A DNA stretch of 64,000 nucleotides, taken from positions 43,957 to 107,956 of the forward strand of contig JAQYTJ010000055.1 in NCBI GenBank assembly GCA_028724885.1. Direction: 5' to 3'. The notes under the pieces were generated by a model. That model was not told where the DNA came from and ran no database searches. It worked only from the letters and a program-made list of their open reading frames with translations. The translations under genes and the position numbers were made by a program. The stretch is from Bacteroidales bacterium. GTDB taxonomy: Bacteria > Bacteroidota > Bacteroidia > Bacteroidales > UBA932. This document shows positions 28,026 through 35,216 of this stretch, one piece after another. The first letter of the stretch is position 1. Each line of letters begins with the position of its first letter.

Positions 28026-28730
28026 TTATTCTGTGAATATGTCACCTGAGCCTGATGTTGAAACGTCTTTGCTCTCGTATTTCAGCTTTCTGATGTCAAT
28101 GTCGCCTGAGCCTGCCGTCCGAGCTTTTAAATTCTTCACTTCTCCGCTTATCGAGATATCGCCGGAACCGGCCGTCTCGCATTTAACATCCTTGCCGTTG
28201 ATGCCGTCTATTTTGATGTCTCCAGACCCTGACGTGACGATGCTCAGCCAGTTTACGCTGCCATCTTTCAGGAATATGTCGCCTGAGCCGGAGAATGCCA
28301 GCGCTAACGAGTCAAGCCTGAAATCCTGCATGTCGAAATCCCCGCTGCCACTCCCATGCACCTCTTTGATAGAAGGACATGCTACGTAAATGTAACTTTC
28401 TCCTTCAAATATCAAGTTATTCGCTTCGGTTTTGATTGTAAGAGTTCCGTCTTCCACGGAGACGTCTAGCAGTTCCACGATGTTAGAATCCGCATGGATT
28501 CTCACCATTGTGCTGCTATCTTGCGCAAAACGGATGTCCAATGCTGCCTCATTATGTATCTTGTCGAAAGGTTCGACGACATATTCCTTGTCTATGACGT
28601 TCCCATCGCCTCTGGTAAGTCCGAATATGCTCTTATTGCCGCCGTTTTTCGGCACCCTGAAATAGCAGGAAGTCGCCATTAGTGCCAATGCCGTGATTGC
28701 CAAGATTTTAACTGAATTTCTCATGATCAT
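28026..28730 (-). CDS. GIN-domain (DUF2807) putative lipoprotein
   Basis: A 234-residue exported protein. The signal peptide ends in ATSC, so it may be a lipoprotein (Cys at about residue 22). The rest is a right-handed beta-helix-like GIN domain with repeated Gly-Ser-Gly-Asp turns (GSGSGDFDM, GSGDIFLK, GSGDIKID, GSGDISIS, GSGDIDIR, GSGDIFTE), ending at the last repeat. The repeats recur about every 20 residues. Function in this family is not established; envelope-associated adhesion or stress roles have been suggested. It sits between the GntR regulator and the outer-membrane protein in one operon. Confidence 0.85.
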   Translation of the reverse strand: MIMRNSVKILAITALALMATSCYFRVPKNGGNKSIFGLTRGDGNVIDKEYVVEPFDKIHNEAALDIRFAQDSSTMVRIHADSNIVELLDVSVEDGTLTIKTEANNLIFEGESYIYVACPSIKEVHGSGSGDFDMQDFRLDSLALAFSGSGDIFLKDGSVNWLSIVTSGSGDIKIDGINGKDVKCETAGSGDISISGEVKNLKARTAGSGDIDIRKLKYESKDVSTSGSGDIFTE

Positions 28731-28739
28731 TTTAATATA

Positions 28740-29087
28740 TTATTTCCCTTCCAATAGGAGCTCTTTCGGACTCAGCCCAAGCAGCTCTATCTTCTTGATT
28801 ACATTGGGAAGCTCGTTTTCCAGGAACTCCCTCCGTTCGGTATCGAGCACGATGTCCTTTGCGTCGGGTGAGATGAAGTAGCCTATCCCGCGTTTGTTGT
28901 AGATGATCCCTTGGTCGGTCAACTTCTCGTAGGTGCGCATCACCGTGTTAGGGTTCACGCCGATAGAAGCCCCATATTCCCGCACCGAAGGAATCCTGTC
29001 TTCCGGTTTCAAATCCCCGGAAAGGATTCTCTCGCAGATCGCGTCTCCGATCTGAAGAAATATAGCCTTATTTGAATCGAATTCCAT
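28740..29087 (-). CDS. GntR-family regulator, YtrA subfamily
   Basis: A 115-residue one-domain regulator: a winged helix (about 10-77) with DRIPSVREYGASIGVNPNTV, followed by a short helical dimerisation tail. YtrA-type repressors typically control ABC transporter genes beside them. Here ABC ATPase and permease genes lie immediately upstream in the same operon, and a perfect inverted repeat sits at the operon promoter (30900-30923), so autorepression of the whole operon is likely. Confidence 0.9.
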   Translation of the reverse strand: MEFDSNKAIFLQIGDAICERILSGDLKPEDRIPSVREYGASIGVNPNTVMRTYEKLTDQGIIYNKRGIGYFISPDAKDIVLDTERREFLENELPNVIKKIELLGLSPKELLLEGK

Positions 29088-29090
29088 GGT

Positions 29091-29912
29091 TTAATGCTGT
29101 AATTTTTTGAGTCTCAACCAAATCATCGTGCCGGTTATGGATAGGATCACTACCAGTCTGATGTTCGTGAACCAGTTGAGGAAGTTTGCGAAATCTCGTG
29201 TCGTGGGGTTAATTTTCTCAAGCCATCTTGGTTCAGCGTTGGAGATGCCAATCATCATTATTATCCAGGATAAAATGGTCTGTATTCCCAGAAGAATCAA
29301 TATGGTGAAGAGTACTTTGTGCTTCTTGAAATACGTTGCCCCCGTGAGAAATATGGACAAGTTATCGATTAACGAAATCAAGACAAGGGTCAAGAATGCA
29401 AATGATGAGATTTGGAAGTTTCCGTAACAGGTGGAGAACACTCCTTGGCTGAATTTCTGGCCAGTGATGGCAAGCGGATCTCCCATCTGTGGGTCGAACG
29501 CCGTGAGAATGGCATCGCTGGCAAGGTATAGTGCGATAAAAATTATTGGAGCGATCACAAGGCAGTTGAGTATCATTGTTATGAATTTCTCAAGCCGGGA
29601 TGCAGGAAGCATCAGCCAGGCAGAGCCTTTCTCCTTGTCGGTCACAAGTCCGTAGACACCCTTCGGAAAGCTGAGAACCAGCACTGCGCAAGCTATTCCG
29701 AATGCGATGGCGCGTCCTGTGAATTCTATTCCATGGTAATCGGACAGGTTATGCTCTTTGCTAAAGAGAACGACTAATATTGCTCCCAGAATGTAATATA
29801 TGATAGGGAAGATGGACGTGAACATGAAACCGAAACCGAATCTTTTCCATGCCATTTTTAGGTCGTACAACCAATATTTCCCGAATCTGTTTATGTTGAA
29901 TGAGTTGCTCAT
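29091..29912 (-). CDS. ABC transporter permease (YtrC/ABC-2-like)
   Basis: A 273-residue protein with about six hydrophobic segments and no ATP-binding motif. It follows the ATPase gene by 9 bp and precedes the regulator by 3 bp, so it is the membrane partner of that ATPase. The layout matches exporter-type ABC-2 systems that answer envelope stress or antimicrobial compounds; the substrate is not deducible. Family placement rests on topology and context. Confidence 0.75.
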   Translation of the reverse strand: MSNSFNINRFGKYWLYDLKMAWKRFGFGFMFTSIFPIIYYILGAILVVLFSKEHNLSDYHGIEFTGRAIAFGIACAVLVLSFPKGVYGLVTDKEKGSAWLMLPASRLEKFITMILNCLVIAPIIFIALYLASDAILTAFDPQMGDPLAITGQKFSQGVFSTCYGNFQISSFAFLTLVLISLIDNLSIFLTGATYFKKHKVLFTILILLGIQTILSWIIMMIGISNAEPRWLEKINPTTRDFANFLNWFTNIRLVVILSITGTMIWLRLKKLQH

Positions 29913-29921
29913 GGCTTTGCG

Positions 29922-30755
29922 TTATTTTTCGTTGAACATTCCTTTAATCAGCTCTTTGTGAAGGTGAACTGCATTGAACAGAGCCTCGATGTTGACTTTG
30001 CTGTCCTCGCCGGTGGCATTCGGGCGAACTTGGATGTACCCCCCTGGAAGCTGCTCGCTGTAAAGGCTGTCTTGCTTGAGTTCAGTGCCGTAGTCGAAGA
30101 ATAGCTTATTGGAGACTTCCTCTATAGTGGCATTCAGAAGTATTTCCTGCTTGTCCAGAATGATGATCGGGTCGATGATGTTCTCTAGGTCCCTGACCTG
30201 ATGAGTAGAGATCACTATTGTGGCGTTCTCGGAAGTGTGTTTCATGATTGCGCTTCTGAATTGCGCTTTGGACGGGATATCCAGGCCGTTGGTAGGCTCG
30301 TCCATGAATAAGTAATTTACGTTAAGGGCGAGCGCAAAAGAGATGTAGGTTTTCTTCAGCTGTCCTGCTGACATCTGATTCATCTTTTTCTCGGGATCGT
30401 TCTCGAGTTCTTTCATTATCGCCAGGAACTTGTCCATATCGAACTTTGGCCAGAATTGTCCCTGTTCCCTCGCAAATGCTGTTGCCTTCAATGGAATTGG
30501 CGCAACTGTCTCTGAAAGGAAATACTGGTTTTCAAGTAGCGACGGATTCCTGTTGAACGGCTCATCTCTATCTGTGAATATGCTGCCTTCAACTGGTCGT
30601 TTGAGGCCGCATAGGAGTGTCAGCAGGGTAGTCTTGCCCACTCCGTTCTCTCCGAGAAGGCCGTAAATCCTGCCTTCCTCGAGGGTAGTGCTGATGTTGG
30701 CCAGCACCTTTTCGCCTTTTCCGTAACGGAAACCTAAATTTTTGATTTCTATCAT
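29922..30755 (-). CDS. ABC transporter ATP-binding protein
   Basis: A 277-residue nucleotide-binding subunit. Walker A GENGVGKT is at residues 35-42, the signature region reads MSAGQLKKTY (a relaxed LSGGQ), Walker B ends YLFMDEPTNGLD, and the H-loop is STHQ. A C-terminal extension of about 70 residues follows. First gene of the operon, about 160 nt downstream of the mapped promoter. Confidence 0.93.
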   Translation of the reverse strand: MIEIKNLGFRYGKGEKVLANISTTLEEGRIYGLLGENGVGKTTLLTLLCGLKRPVEGSIFTDRDEPFNRNPSLLENQYFLSETVAPIPLKATAFAREQGQFWPKFDMDKFLAIMKELENDPEKKMNQMSAGQLKKTYISFALALNVNYLFMDEPTNGLDIPSKAQFRSAIMKHTSENATIVISTHQVRDLENIIDPIIILDKQEILLNATIEEVSNKLFFDYGTELKQDSLYSEQLPGGYIQVRPNATGEDSKVNIEALFNAVHLHKELIKGMFNEK

Positions 30756-30899
30756 GTTATATATTAATTAAAACACTATCTATTAATATGTTATATTCGT
30801 TTGTCTGCAATCCTGTTCATATATTTTATTTATTCACCCCATTCTCCCACAACCATCCTCGTCTGTCCCAGCCCCCTTAACCGTCCTCTCCTGATTCTT

Positions 30900-30923
30900 A
30901 GTGTACTAGTTTATTAGTACACT
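30900..30923. promoter_or_regulatory. Operator: perfect 9-bp inverted repeat
   Basis: AGTGTACTA (30900-30908), 6-nt spacer, TAGTACACT (30915-30923). On the minus strand it lies immediately after the -7 box, covering the likely transcription start. This is where a GntR/YtrA dimer encoded two genes downstream would block initiation. The half-site resembles YtrA-type GTnnTAC sites. Confidence 0.72.
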
Positions 30924-30924
30924 G

Positions 30925-30954
30925 CAAAGATAGGACTTAATTTTTAATATCCAA
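30925..30954 (-). promoter_or_regulatory. Promoter of the ABC-GntR-GIN-OMP operon
   Basis: The minus strand has TTG (30954-30952), a 19-nt spacer and TATCTTTG (30932-30925): a full match to the Bacteroidota sigma consensus. It is directly followed by the inverted-repeat operator and about 160 nt of leader before the ATPase gene. Confidence 0.78.
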
Positions 30955-30977
30955 CAATATTTTTAAAATATTTACAG

Positions 30978-31007
30978 TATATTTGTAAAGCGGCTCAGGA
31001 AGCCGCT
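30978..31007 (+). promoter_or_regulatory. -7-like box and hairpin upstream of lysA
   Basis: TATATTTG (30978-30985) could be a rightward -7 box, without a visible -33 TTG. It is followed at once by a perfect hairpin, AGCGGCT/AGCCGCT (30989-30995, 31001-31007), with a 5-nt loop. It could be a terminator of leftward read-in or a leader structure for lysA; no lysine riboswitch core is recognisable in this short span. Confidence 0.35.
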
Positions 31008-31076
31008 CCATTCGGTGCCATTCATCTTAAGTTGCTGGCATCGAGTTTTTTATGAATATATTAAAACGAACTTGCA

Positions 31077-32288
31077 ATGCTGAATATTCCAGATTTCGCA
31101 TCTTTTAGGAACGTCGCTACGCCGTTCTACTATTACGATATCGACCTTTTCAATAAAACTGTTGCCGAGGTGGCTGAATTGTCGAAAAAATACAATGTTC
31201 ATGTACATTATTCCGTTAAGGCCAATTCCGATCAGCGTCTGAATGATATCATAAGTGCGGCAGGTCTTGGAACAGACTGCGTGAGTGGGGACGAGATAGA
31301 GTTTGCCGTGAGCTGCGGCTTCGCTCCTAAGAATATATTTTTTGCCGGTGTAGGCAAGACGGATAAGGAAATCGTTCAGGCCTTGCAGGTCGGTATTGGG
31401 GCTTTCGTCGTGGAATCGCTAGAGGAGATCGTGATTATCGGGGATTTGGCAAAGAAGCTTGGCAGACGAGTGTCCATGAGTTTGAGAATCAATCCGAATA
31501 TCGATGCACACACCCATCATCACATTACCACGGGACTCTATGAAGACAAGTTCGGGATATCCGACCGCAGTTTCGATGAGGCTGCATCGCTGGTGAAGAG
31601 TTACGATAATATAGATTTTTTCGGACTTCAGTTCCATATAGGCTCGCAGATTTTGGACGTTGAGGAAGTTGTGAAGCTAGAGTGTGAAAGAGTTAATGAC
31701 ATCGTGGCTAGGTTCGAGCGGGATGGGATGATCGTAAAGAATATTGATCTTGGAGGAGGTCTTGGAATAGATTATGATGACCCGGACAATAACCCTATGC
31801 CGGATTTCGAAACTTGGTTCAGGACTATCCGGAAATATCTTGTGGCTCGTCCCGAGCAGGGCGTGCACGTGGAACCTGGGCGTTCTCTTGTTGGTCAGGC
31901 AGGGTCGCTGATTTCCAGGGTTCTATACGTCAAGAAGGGCGAAAATCGTCGTTTCTTGATGGTGGATGCCGGCATGAACGATCTAATTCGTCCTGCTTTA
32001 TACGGGGCTTATCATAAAATTGAGAATCTCTCGGCTTACTACGATGGTAACGATTCGCGAGAAATGCGCGTGTATGATGTTGTCGGCCCTGTTTGTGAGT
32101 CTGCTGATACATTCGGCAAGGAGCGTACTCTGGCCAAGAGCTACAGGGGAGACCTAATCGCGATACGAAGTGCCGGCGCTTATGGACAGGTAATGGCTTC
32201 GCACTACAACATGCGCCCATTCGCCCCATCGGTATATTCAGATAGGCTTGCCGAAGCCCCTCGCCGCAAAGACTACTTCGCACAATAG
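31077..32288 (+). CDS. lysA: Diaminopimelate decarboxylase
   Basis: A 403-residue PLP-dependent fold-III decarboxylase that makes L-lysine from meso-diaminopimelate. The PLP lysine is probably Lys48 in HYSVKANSD. The glycine-rich phosphate loop appears as NIDLGGGLGIDY, and the C-terminal GPVCESADTF provides the interface cysteine. These features and the length favour LysA over ornithine/arginine decarboxylases. It is a single gene whose last bases form the first part of a tandem repeat array. Confidence 0.92.
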   Translation: MLNIPDFASFRNVATPFYYYDIDLFNKTVAEVAELSKKYNVHVHYSVKANSDQRLNDIISAAGLGTDCVSGDEIEFAVSCGFAPKNIFFAGVGKTDKEIVQALQVGIGAFVVESLEEIVIIGDLAKKLGRRVSMSLRINPNIDAHTHHHITTGLYEDKFGISDRSFDEAASLVKSYDNIDFFGLQFHIGSQILDVEEVVKLECERVNDIVARFERDGMIVKNIDLGGGLGIDYDDPDNNPMPDFETWFRTIRKYLVARPEQGVHVEPGRSLVGQAGSLISRVLYVKKGENRRFLMVDAGMNDLIRPALYGAYHKIENLSAYYDGNDSREMRVYDVVGPVCESADTFGKERTLAKSYRGDLIAIRSAGAYGQVMASHYNMRPFAPSVYSDRLAEAPRRKDYFAQ

Positions 32289-32449
32289 CCCCTCGTCTGA
32301 TTGCCGTTGCACTCGCATCCCGATATTAATTTGCGCAACAGCTCCTCGTCTGACCGCCGTTGCACCTGCATCTCGATATTAATTTGCGCAACAGCTCCTC
32401 GTCTGACCGCCGTTGAACCTGCATCTCGATATTAATTTGCGCAGCAGAT
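32289..32449 (+). repeat. 53-bp tandem repeat, three copies
   Basis: The word CCTCGTCTGA recurs at 32291, 32344 and 32397, exactly 53 bp apart, with the intervening sequence nearly identical. Each unit contains GATATTAATTTGCGCA. The lysA 3' end (GCACAATAGCCCCTCG) resembles the unit junction, so the array may have grown out of the lysA tail. There are no spacers, so it is not CRISPR. Confidence 0.85.
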
Positions 32450-32454
32450 CTGCT

Positions 32455-32599
32455 GTGCAAAAGCCGGGCATGGGGATGTGCATTCTGCGGGGTTACATGG
32501 CAGCATGACCTTCCGTGGCTGGCTTTTAAAAGTGGGGCAGGGCAGGCCCACTGTCACTCTATGATGCCTGTGACACGACGCCCTGCCCCGGATTTGCAA
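32455..32599 (+). repeat. Structured repeat A, copy 1
   Basis: A ~145-bp element seen three times in this window in the same orientation. It opens GTGCAAAAGCCGGG; the arm AAAAGCCGG (32459-32467) pairs with CTGGCTTTT (32519-32527), enclosing TCTGCGGGGTTACATGGCAG. A second hairpin has perfect arms GGGGCAGGGC (32534-32543) and GCCCTGCCCC (32580-32589). I know no named family for it. Confidence 0.7.
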
Positions 32600-32761
32600 G
32601 CCTTGCCTAGTTTTTGCGCGAACCTCGATCGGGGACAGAGGACCCGGATTTGGCGAGCCAACGATTACATAATCATTTTTGACTGAATAATTCTGGTTAT
32701 CTGAAAAATTGAGTAAATTCGAGCAAGAAAGTATTTTGCTCTTATGCTGAATGTATTGAAT

Positions 32762-33325
32762 ATGAAAAAGATAATATCGGCCGCTTTATTGATATTCATC
32801 ACAATCGCTCTATCCGCCCAGAGGAAGGTTGTCAGAGACACTCTCTTTGTTAATGGAAAACCGATAGGGTGTACGATTACGAATTGGTACTGCATCGAGG
32901 GAGACAAGTGTCCGAGCTTTACTGTGTTCGACGAGAATGGCAAGAAGATAGTCAGCAAGGATTTGCTGGGCAAAACAGTTGTCATTAGTTTCTGGATCAA
33001 TACCTGTGCTCCTTGCCGAAAAGAATTGAGCCGGGTCGGTCCTGAATTGATTGACAAATATTCGCCGGACGAATTCGCGTTCATAGCTATCGGCTCTGGC
33101 GAGACTGCGGAAAGCGCGAAGGCCTTCAGATTGCGCTCAACAGCGACATTCCCCCTGTGTTATGACGAAACGGGAGATGTGGTTAAGAAATTCGCTGACA
33201 ATGGTTTCCCGAAGCTCTTCGTGGTTGATTCCAAAGGAATAGTGCGGATGACCGAGCAAGGATATAGCGAGGAGAAGTTCTCTCACCTTAAAAAAGTAGT
33301 TGATAGATTGGTAAAGACTCGGTAG
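32762..33325 (+). CDS. TlpA-like thioredoxin-fold protein, exported
   Basis: From the ATG at 32762 the product is 187 residues with a signal peptide ending ALSAQ. This start is preferred over 32744 because it begins MKKIISAALL. A thioredoxin/AhpC fold follows with the redox pair in NTCAPCRKE. The N-terminal segment holds two further cysteines (GCTITNWYC region). It probably reduces or isomerises disulfides in the periplasm. It stands alone, flanked on both sides by A repeats. Confidence 0.85.
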   Translation: MKKIISAALLIFITIALSAQRKVVRDTLFVNGKPIGCTITNWYCIEGDKCPSFTVFDENGKKIVSKDLLGKTVVISFWINTCAPCRKELSRVGPELIDKYSPDEFAFIAIGSGETAESAKAFRLRSTATFPLCYDETGDVVKKFADNGFPKLFVVDSKGIVRMTEQGYSEEKFSHLKKVVDRLVKTR

Positions 33326-33353
33326 CCTGCTTTAAAAATTGTCGAGGCGAACT

Positions 33354-33372
33354 CTTAAACGAGCGCATGCGC
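33354..33372. repeat. Duplicate of the ffh 3' end
   Basis: CTTAAACGAGCGCATGCGC matches the ffh C-terminal coding end at 35223-35241 with 18 of 19 identical bases, and weaker similarity extends to both sides (TTGTC...CTTAAA upstream). On the minus strand it still encodes RMRSFK, as in Ffh. The two copies are 1,869 bp apart and enclose the RAYT-like gene and two A repeats. Confidence 0.75.
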
Positions 33373-33380
33373 ATGCCGTC

Positions 33381-33527
33381 GCTGCAAAAGCTGGGAATGT
33401 GTGTGTGCCTTCTGCGGGGTTACAGGGCAGCATGGCCATCCGAGGCCGGCTTTTAAAAGCGAGGCTGGGCATGCTATCAGTCGCCCTAAGCCACTCTACG
33501 GCATACCACTATGCCCTGAAACTGTAA
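33381..33527 (+). repeat. Structured repeat A, copy 2
   Basis: Second copy of the repeat at 32455 and 34922. AAAAGCTGG pairs with CCGGCTTTT, and the conserved core TCTGCGGGGTTACAGGGCAG and CCATCCGAGGC is present. The second hairpin is GGGCAT (33467-33472) with ATGCCC (33511-33516): different bases from copy 1 but still paired, which argues for selection on structure. Confidence 0.7.
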
Positions 33528-33571
33528 GCACTGCCCTGGAACTGTATACCTTGTCCTGAAACTGTATCTCC
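33512..33571 (+). repeat. 20-bp tandem repeat, three copies, at the end of repeat A2
   Basis: Three consecutive 20-bp units start at 33512, 33532 and 33552, each close to TGCCCTGAAACTGTATACCT. The array grows from the last bases of repeat A2. Confidence 0.75.
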
Positions 33572-33762
33572 TATGTCCGTGATTCGTAATCCACTGACCA
33601 GAATCCGTAGGCCTATGCCTAGGATGGTTCTTAAACACATGGCAAAAAATAGCGCGTAAGTATGGTATTCTAAAATTAGGATACGTAGATATCTTTCATT
33701 AAATTGCAAAAGAATTGAGCGCCAGAGCTCGATGACATATATTCATTAACTATTATTATGCT

Positions 33763-34653
33763 ATGAACGACTTTTTTGCTCCTTCGCCGGTCTCGGATTG
33801 TTACCACATCTATTCCAACGGCACCACGATGAATGTACTGTTCACAGAAAGAGATGAATACATATTCATGATGAATATGCTGGCAGTCACTTCTTTCGCT
33901 AACAATATCACCCTCCTGGTCACTCAGGTCATGGATACTCATTTCCATGTTATCGCCTCTGGCAGCCAGACAGCATGCTCAAAATTTACAAGGGACCTAT
34001 CTATGAAGTTAGGAACATTCATAAGTAAGAGGAAGCTTTCTGGCAGGCTTGAGATCTCAATGGACCCCATCTGGGATAGTCAGGAACTGAAAAATAAAAT
34101 AATATATGTCTATAGAAATGCCATCACCGCTGGTTTTCCTCTGGCGCCATGGCAATATGAATGGGGGCCTGGGGATATCTATTTCGTGAAACATGAGACA
34201 TTCAAAAATATAGGCTTGTCTATCAGTACTATCTCAGCAACCAAAAAACGCAAGCTTTTTCATACTCATCTCTCCTTACCTGATGAATGGAGAGTGAATG
34301 CTGAAGGTATGATTGTTCCTCATTGCTATATCGATTGGCAGAGGGTTGAGAAATTATTTCTGACCATCAGAGCTTTCATTGCTTTTCTGTACCAGAAGAA
34401 GGATATAGAGGCAGCGATAAATTCAGAATGTGCAAGCGGTGCTTACATAAAATATAACGAGAAGGATTTGAGGAAATATGCCAACGGTTTGTGTATGGAT
34501 GTTTTTGGTAAATCGTTGTCGCAAGTCGATTTCGATAACAAGGTCGCAGTGGCCAGGAAGGTCTGGGCCAGCAAGAGAAATGTGACGGTGTCTGCTTTAA
34601 GCCGAGTCGTTAGAGTGGATAAAGACGTACTTCGTCAGGTGCTGGGTGTTTGA
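33763..34653 (+). CDS. REP-associated tyrosine transposase-like protein (Y1/HUH)
   Basis: A 296-residue protein of the Y1 transposase/RAYT group. The HUH metal-binding motif is visible as His60-Phe-His62 in MDTHFHVIASG. The candidate nucleophile region reads IIYVYRNAITAG (Tyr115 or Tyr117), matching the RAYT pattern YVhxNPxxAG, followed by a Tyr-x-Trp stretch (YEWGPG). The last ~150 residues are an added domain with a helix-turn-helix-like end. RAYTs are single-copy domesticated relatives of IS200/IS605 that act on REP palindromes. It has no partner gene and is flanked by A repeats 2 and 3. The classic RAYT motif NHxH is here THFH, so divergence is high. Confidence 0.78.
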   Translation: MNDFFAPSPVSDCYHIYSNGTTMNVLFTERDEYIFMMNMLAVTSFANNITLLVTQVMDTHFHVIASGSQTACSKFTRDLSMKLGTFISKRKLSGRLEISMDPIWDSQELKNKIIYVYRNAITAGFPLAPWQYEWGPGDIYFVKHETFKNIGLSISTISATKKRKLFHTHLSLPDEWRVNAEGMIVPHCYIDWQRVEKLFLTIRAFIAFLYQKKDIEAAINSECASGAYIKYNEKDLRKYANGLCMDVFGKSLSQVDFDNKVAVARKVWASKRNVTVSALSRVVRVDKDVLRQVLGV

Positions 34654-34718
34654 AGGATGTCCATGTATTTTAGGAAAATGTTGAAGAGGCTCAGCGTAGC
34701 AGGCTGCGCTTTTACAAG

Positions 34719-34802
34719 CGGTCGTTCATGTGGATCGGTTTCGCAATCGGTCGTGCATGGGGATCGGTTCCGTAATAGGTCGTTCATGGGGATTGATGAT
34801 GG
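34719..34802 (+). repeat. 29-bp tandem repeat, about three copies
   Basis: The word CGGTCGTTCATG or close variants recur at 34719, 34748 and 34777, exactly 29 bp apart, with GGATCGGTT in the unit interior. It lies just after the RAYT-like gene. A 62-codon frame across it is an accident of the repeat. Confidence 0.78.
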
Positions 34803-34831
34803 ACTTGCTATGCAAATTGCAGTAATTTTAT

Positions 34832-34880
34832 TACTCAAAGGGTAGACCGTGCAAAAGCACAGGCCTAATGTGCATGAAAC
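34832..34880 (+). repeat. Partial copy of the repeat A 5' end
   Basis: CTCAAAGGGTAGACCGTGCAAAAGC resembles the start of A3 (CTCTTAAGGGGTAGGGTGTGCAAAAGC as two short words), then diverges after TGTGCAT. It suggests repeated insertion or tandem partial duplication at this spot. Confidence 0.45.
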
Positions 34881-34921
34881 TGCTGGATGCGATGTATGTT
34901 TTAACTCTTAAGGGGTAGGGT

Positions 34922-35067
34922 GTGCAAAAGCCGGGCTGGGGTATATGCATTCTGCGAGGCTACGGGGCACCAAGGCCATCCGAGGCTGGCTTTTTGAAGT
35001 GGGGCTGGACATGTCACCAATAGACCTAGGGTGCCATGTGGCACATCACCCTGCCCTAGAGTTGTAA
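34922..35067 (+). repeat. Structured repeat A, copy 3
   Basis: Opens GTGCAAAAGCCGGG as copy 1 does, has CTGGCTTTTT closing the first stem, keeps GGCCATCCGAGGC, and ends with CTGCCCTAGAGTTGTAA like copy 2. The second hairpin region (GGGGCTGG... to CCTGCCC) is looser than in copies 1 and 2. Same strand as the others. Confidence 0.68.
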
Positions 35068-35112
35068 CCGTGCTTCGGAACGACGACCTTGCCCTAGTCT
35101 CTCACCTCTAAT

Positions 35113-35200
35113 AAGTTGTATATAGGCTTGGAAGACTTGCTGATGCCAATGTGCATGCCATGGCTTTGGACTAAGAAGTTGTGGATAGGCTTGGAAGACT
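35113..35200 (+). repeat. 25-bp direct repeat pair
   Basis: A 25-bp sequence beginning AAGTTGTATATAGGC at 35113 recurs with two changes at 35176. It lies between repeat A3 and ffh, extending the repeat-dense zone up to the ffh stop codon. Confidence 0.65.
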
Positions 35201-35216
35201 CGGTTGCTTGTCAGGG

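Noticed and set aside
28033..28389. 118-codon plus-strand frame with repeated SPEP words
   Set aside because: It is the antisense shadow of the Gly-Ser-Gly-Asp repeats of the GIN-domain gene.
32289..32449. Possible CRISPR or attC array from 53-bp units
   Set aside because: Whole units are nearly identical, there are no spacers or integrase, and the array overlaps the lysA end.
34657..34845. 62-codon frame after the RAYT-like gene
   Set aside because: It is produced by the 29-bp tandem repeat; no start signal and no protein pattern.
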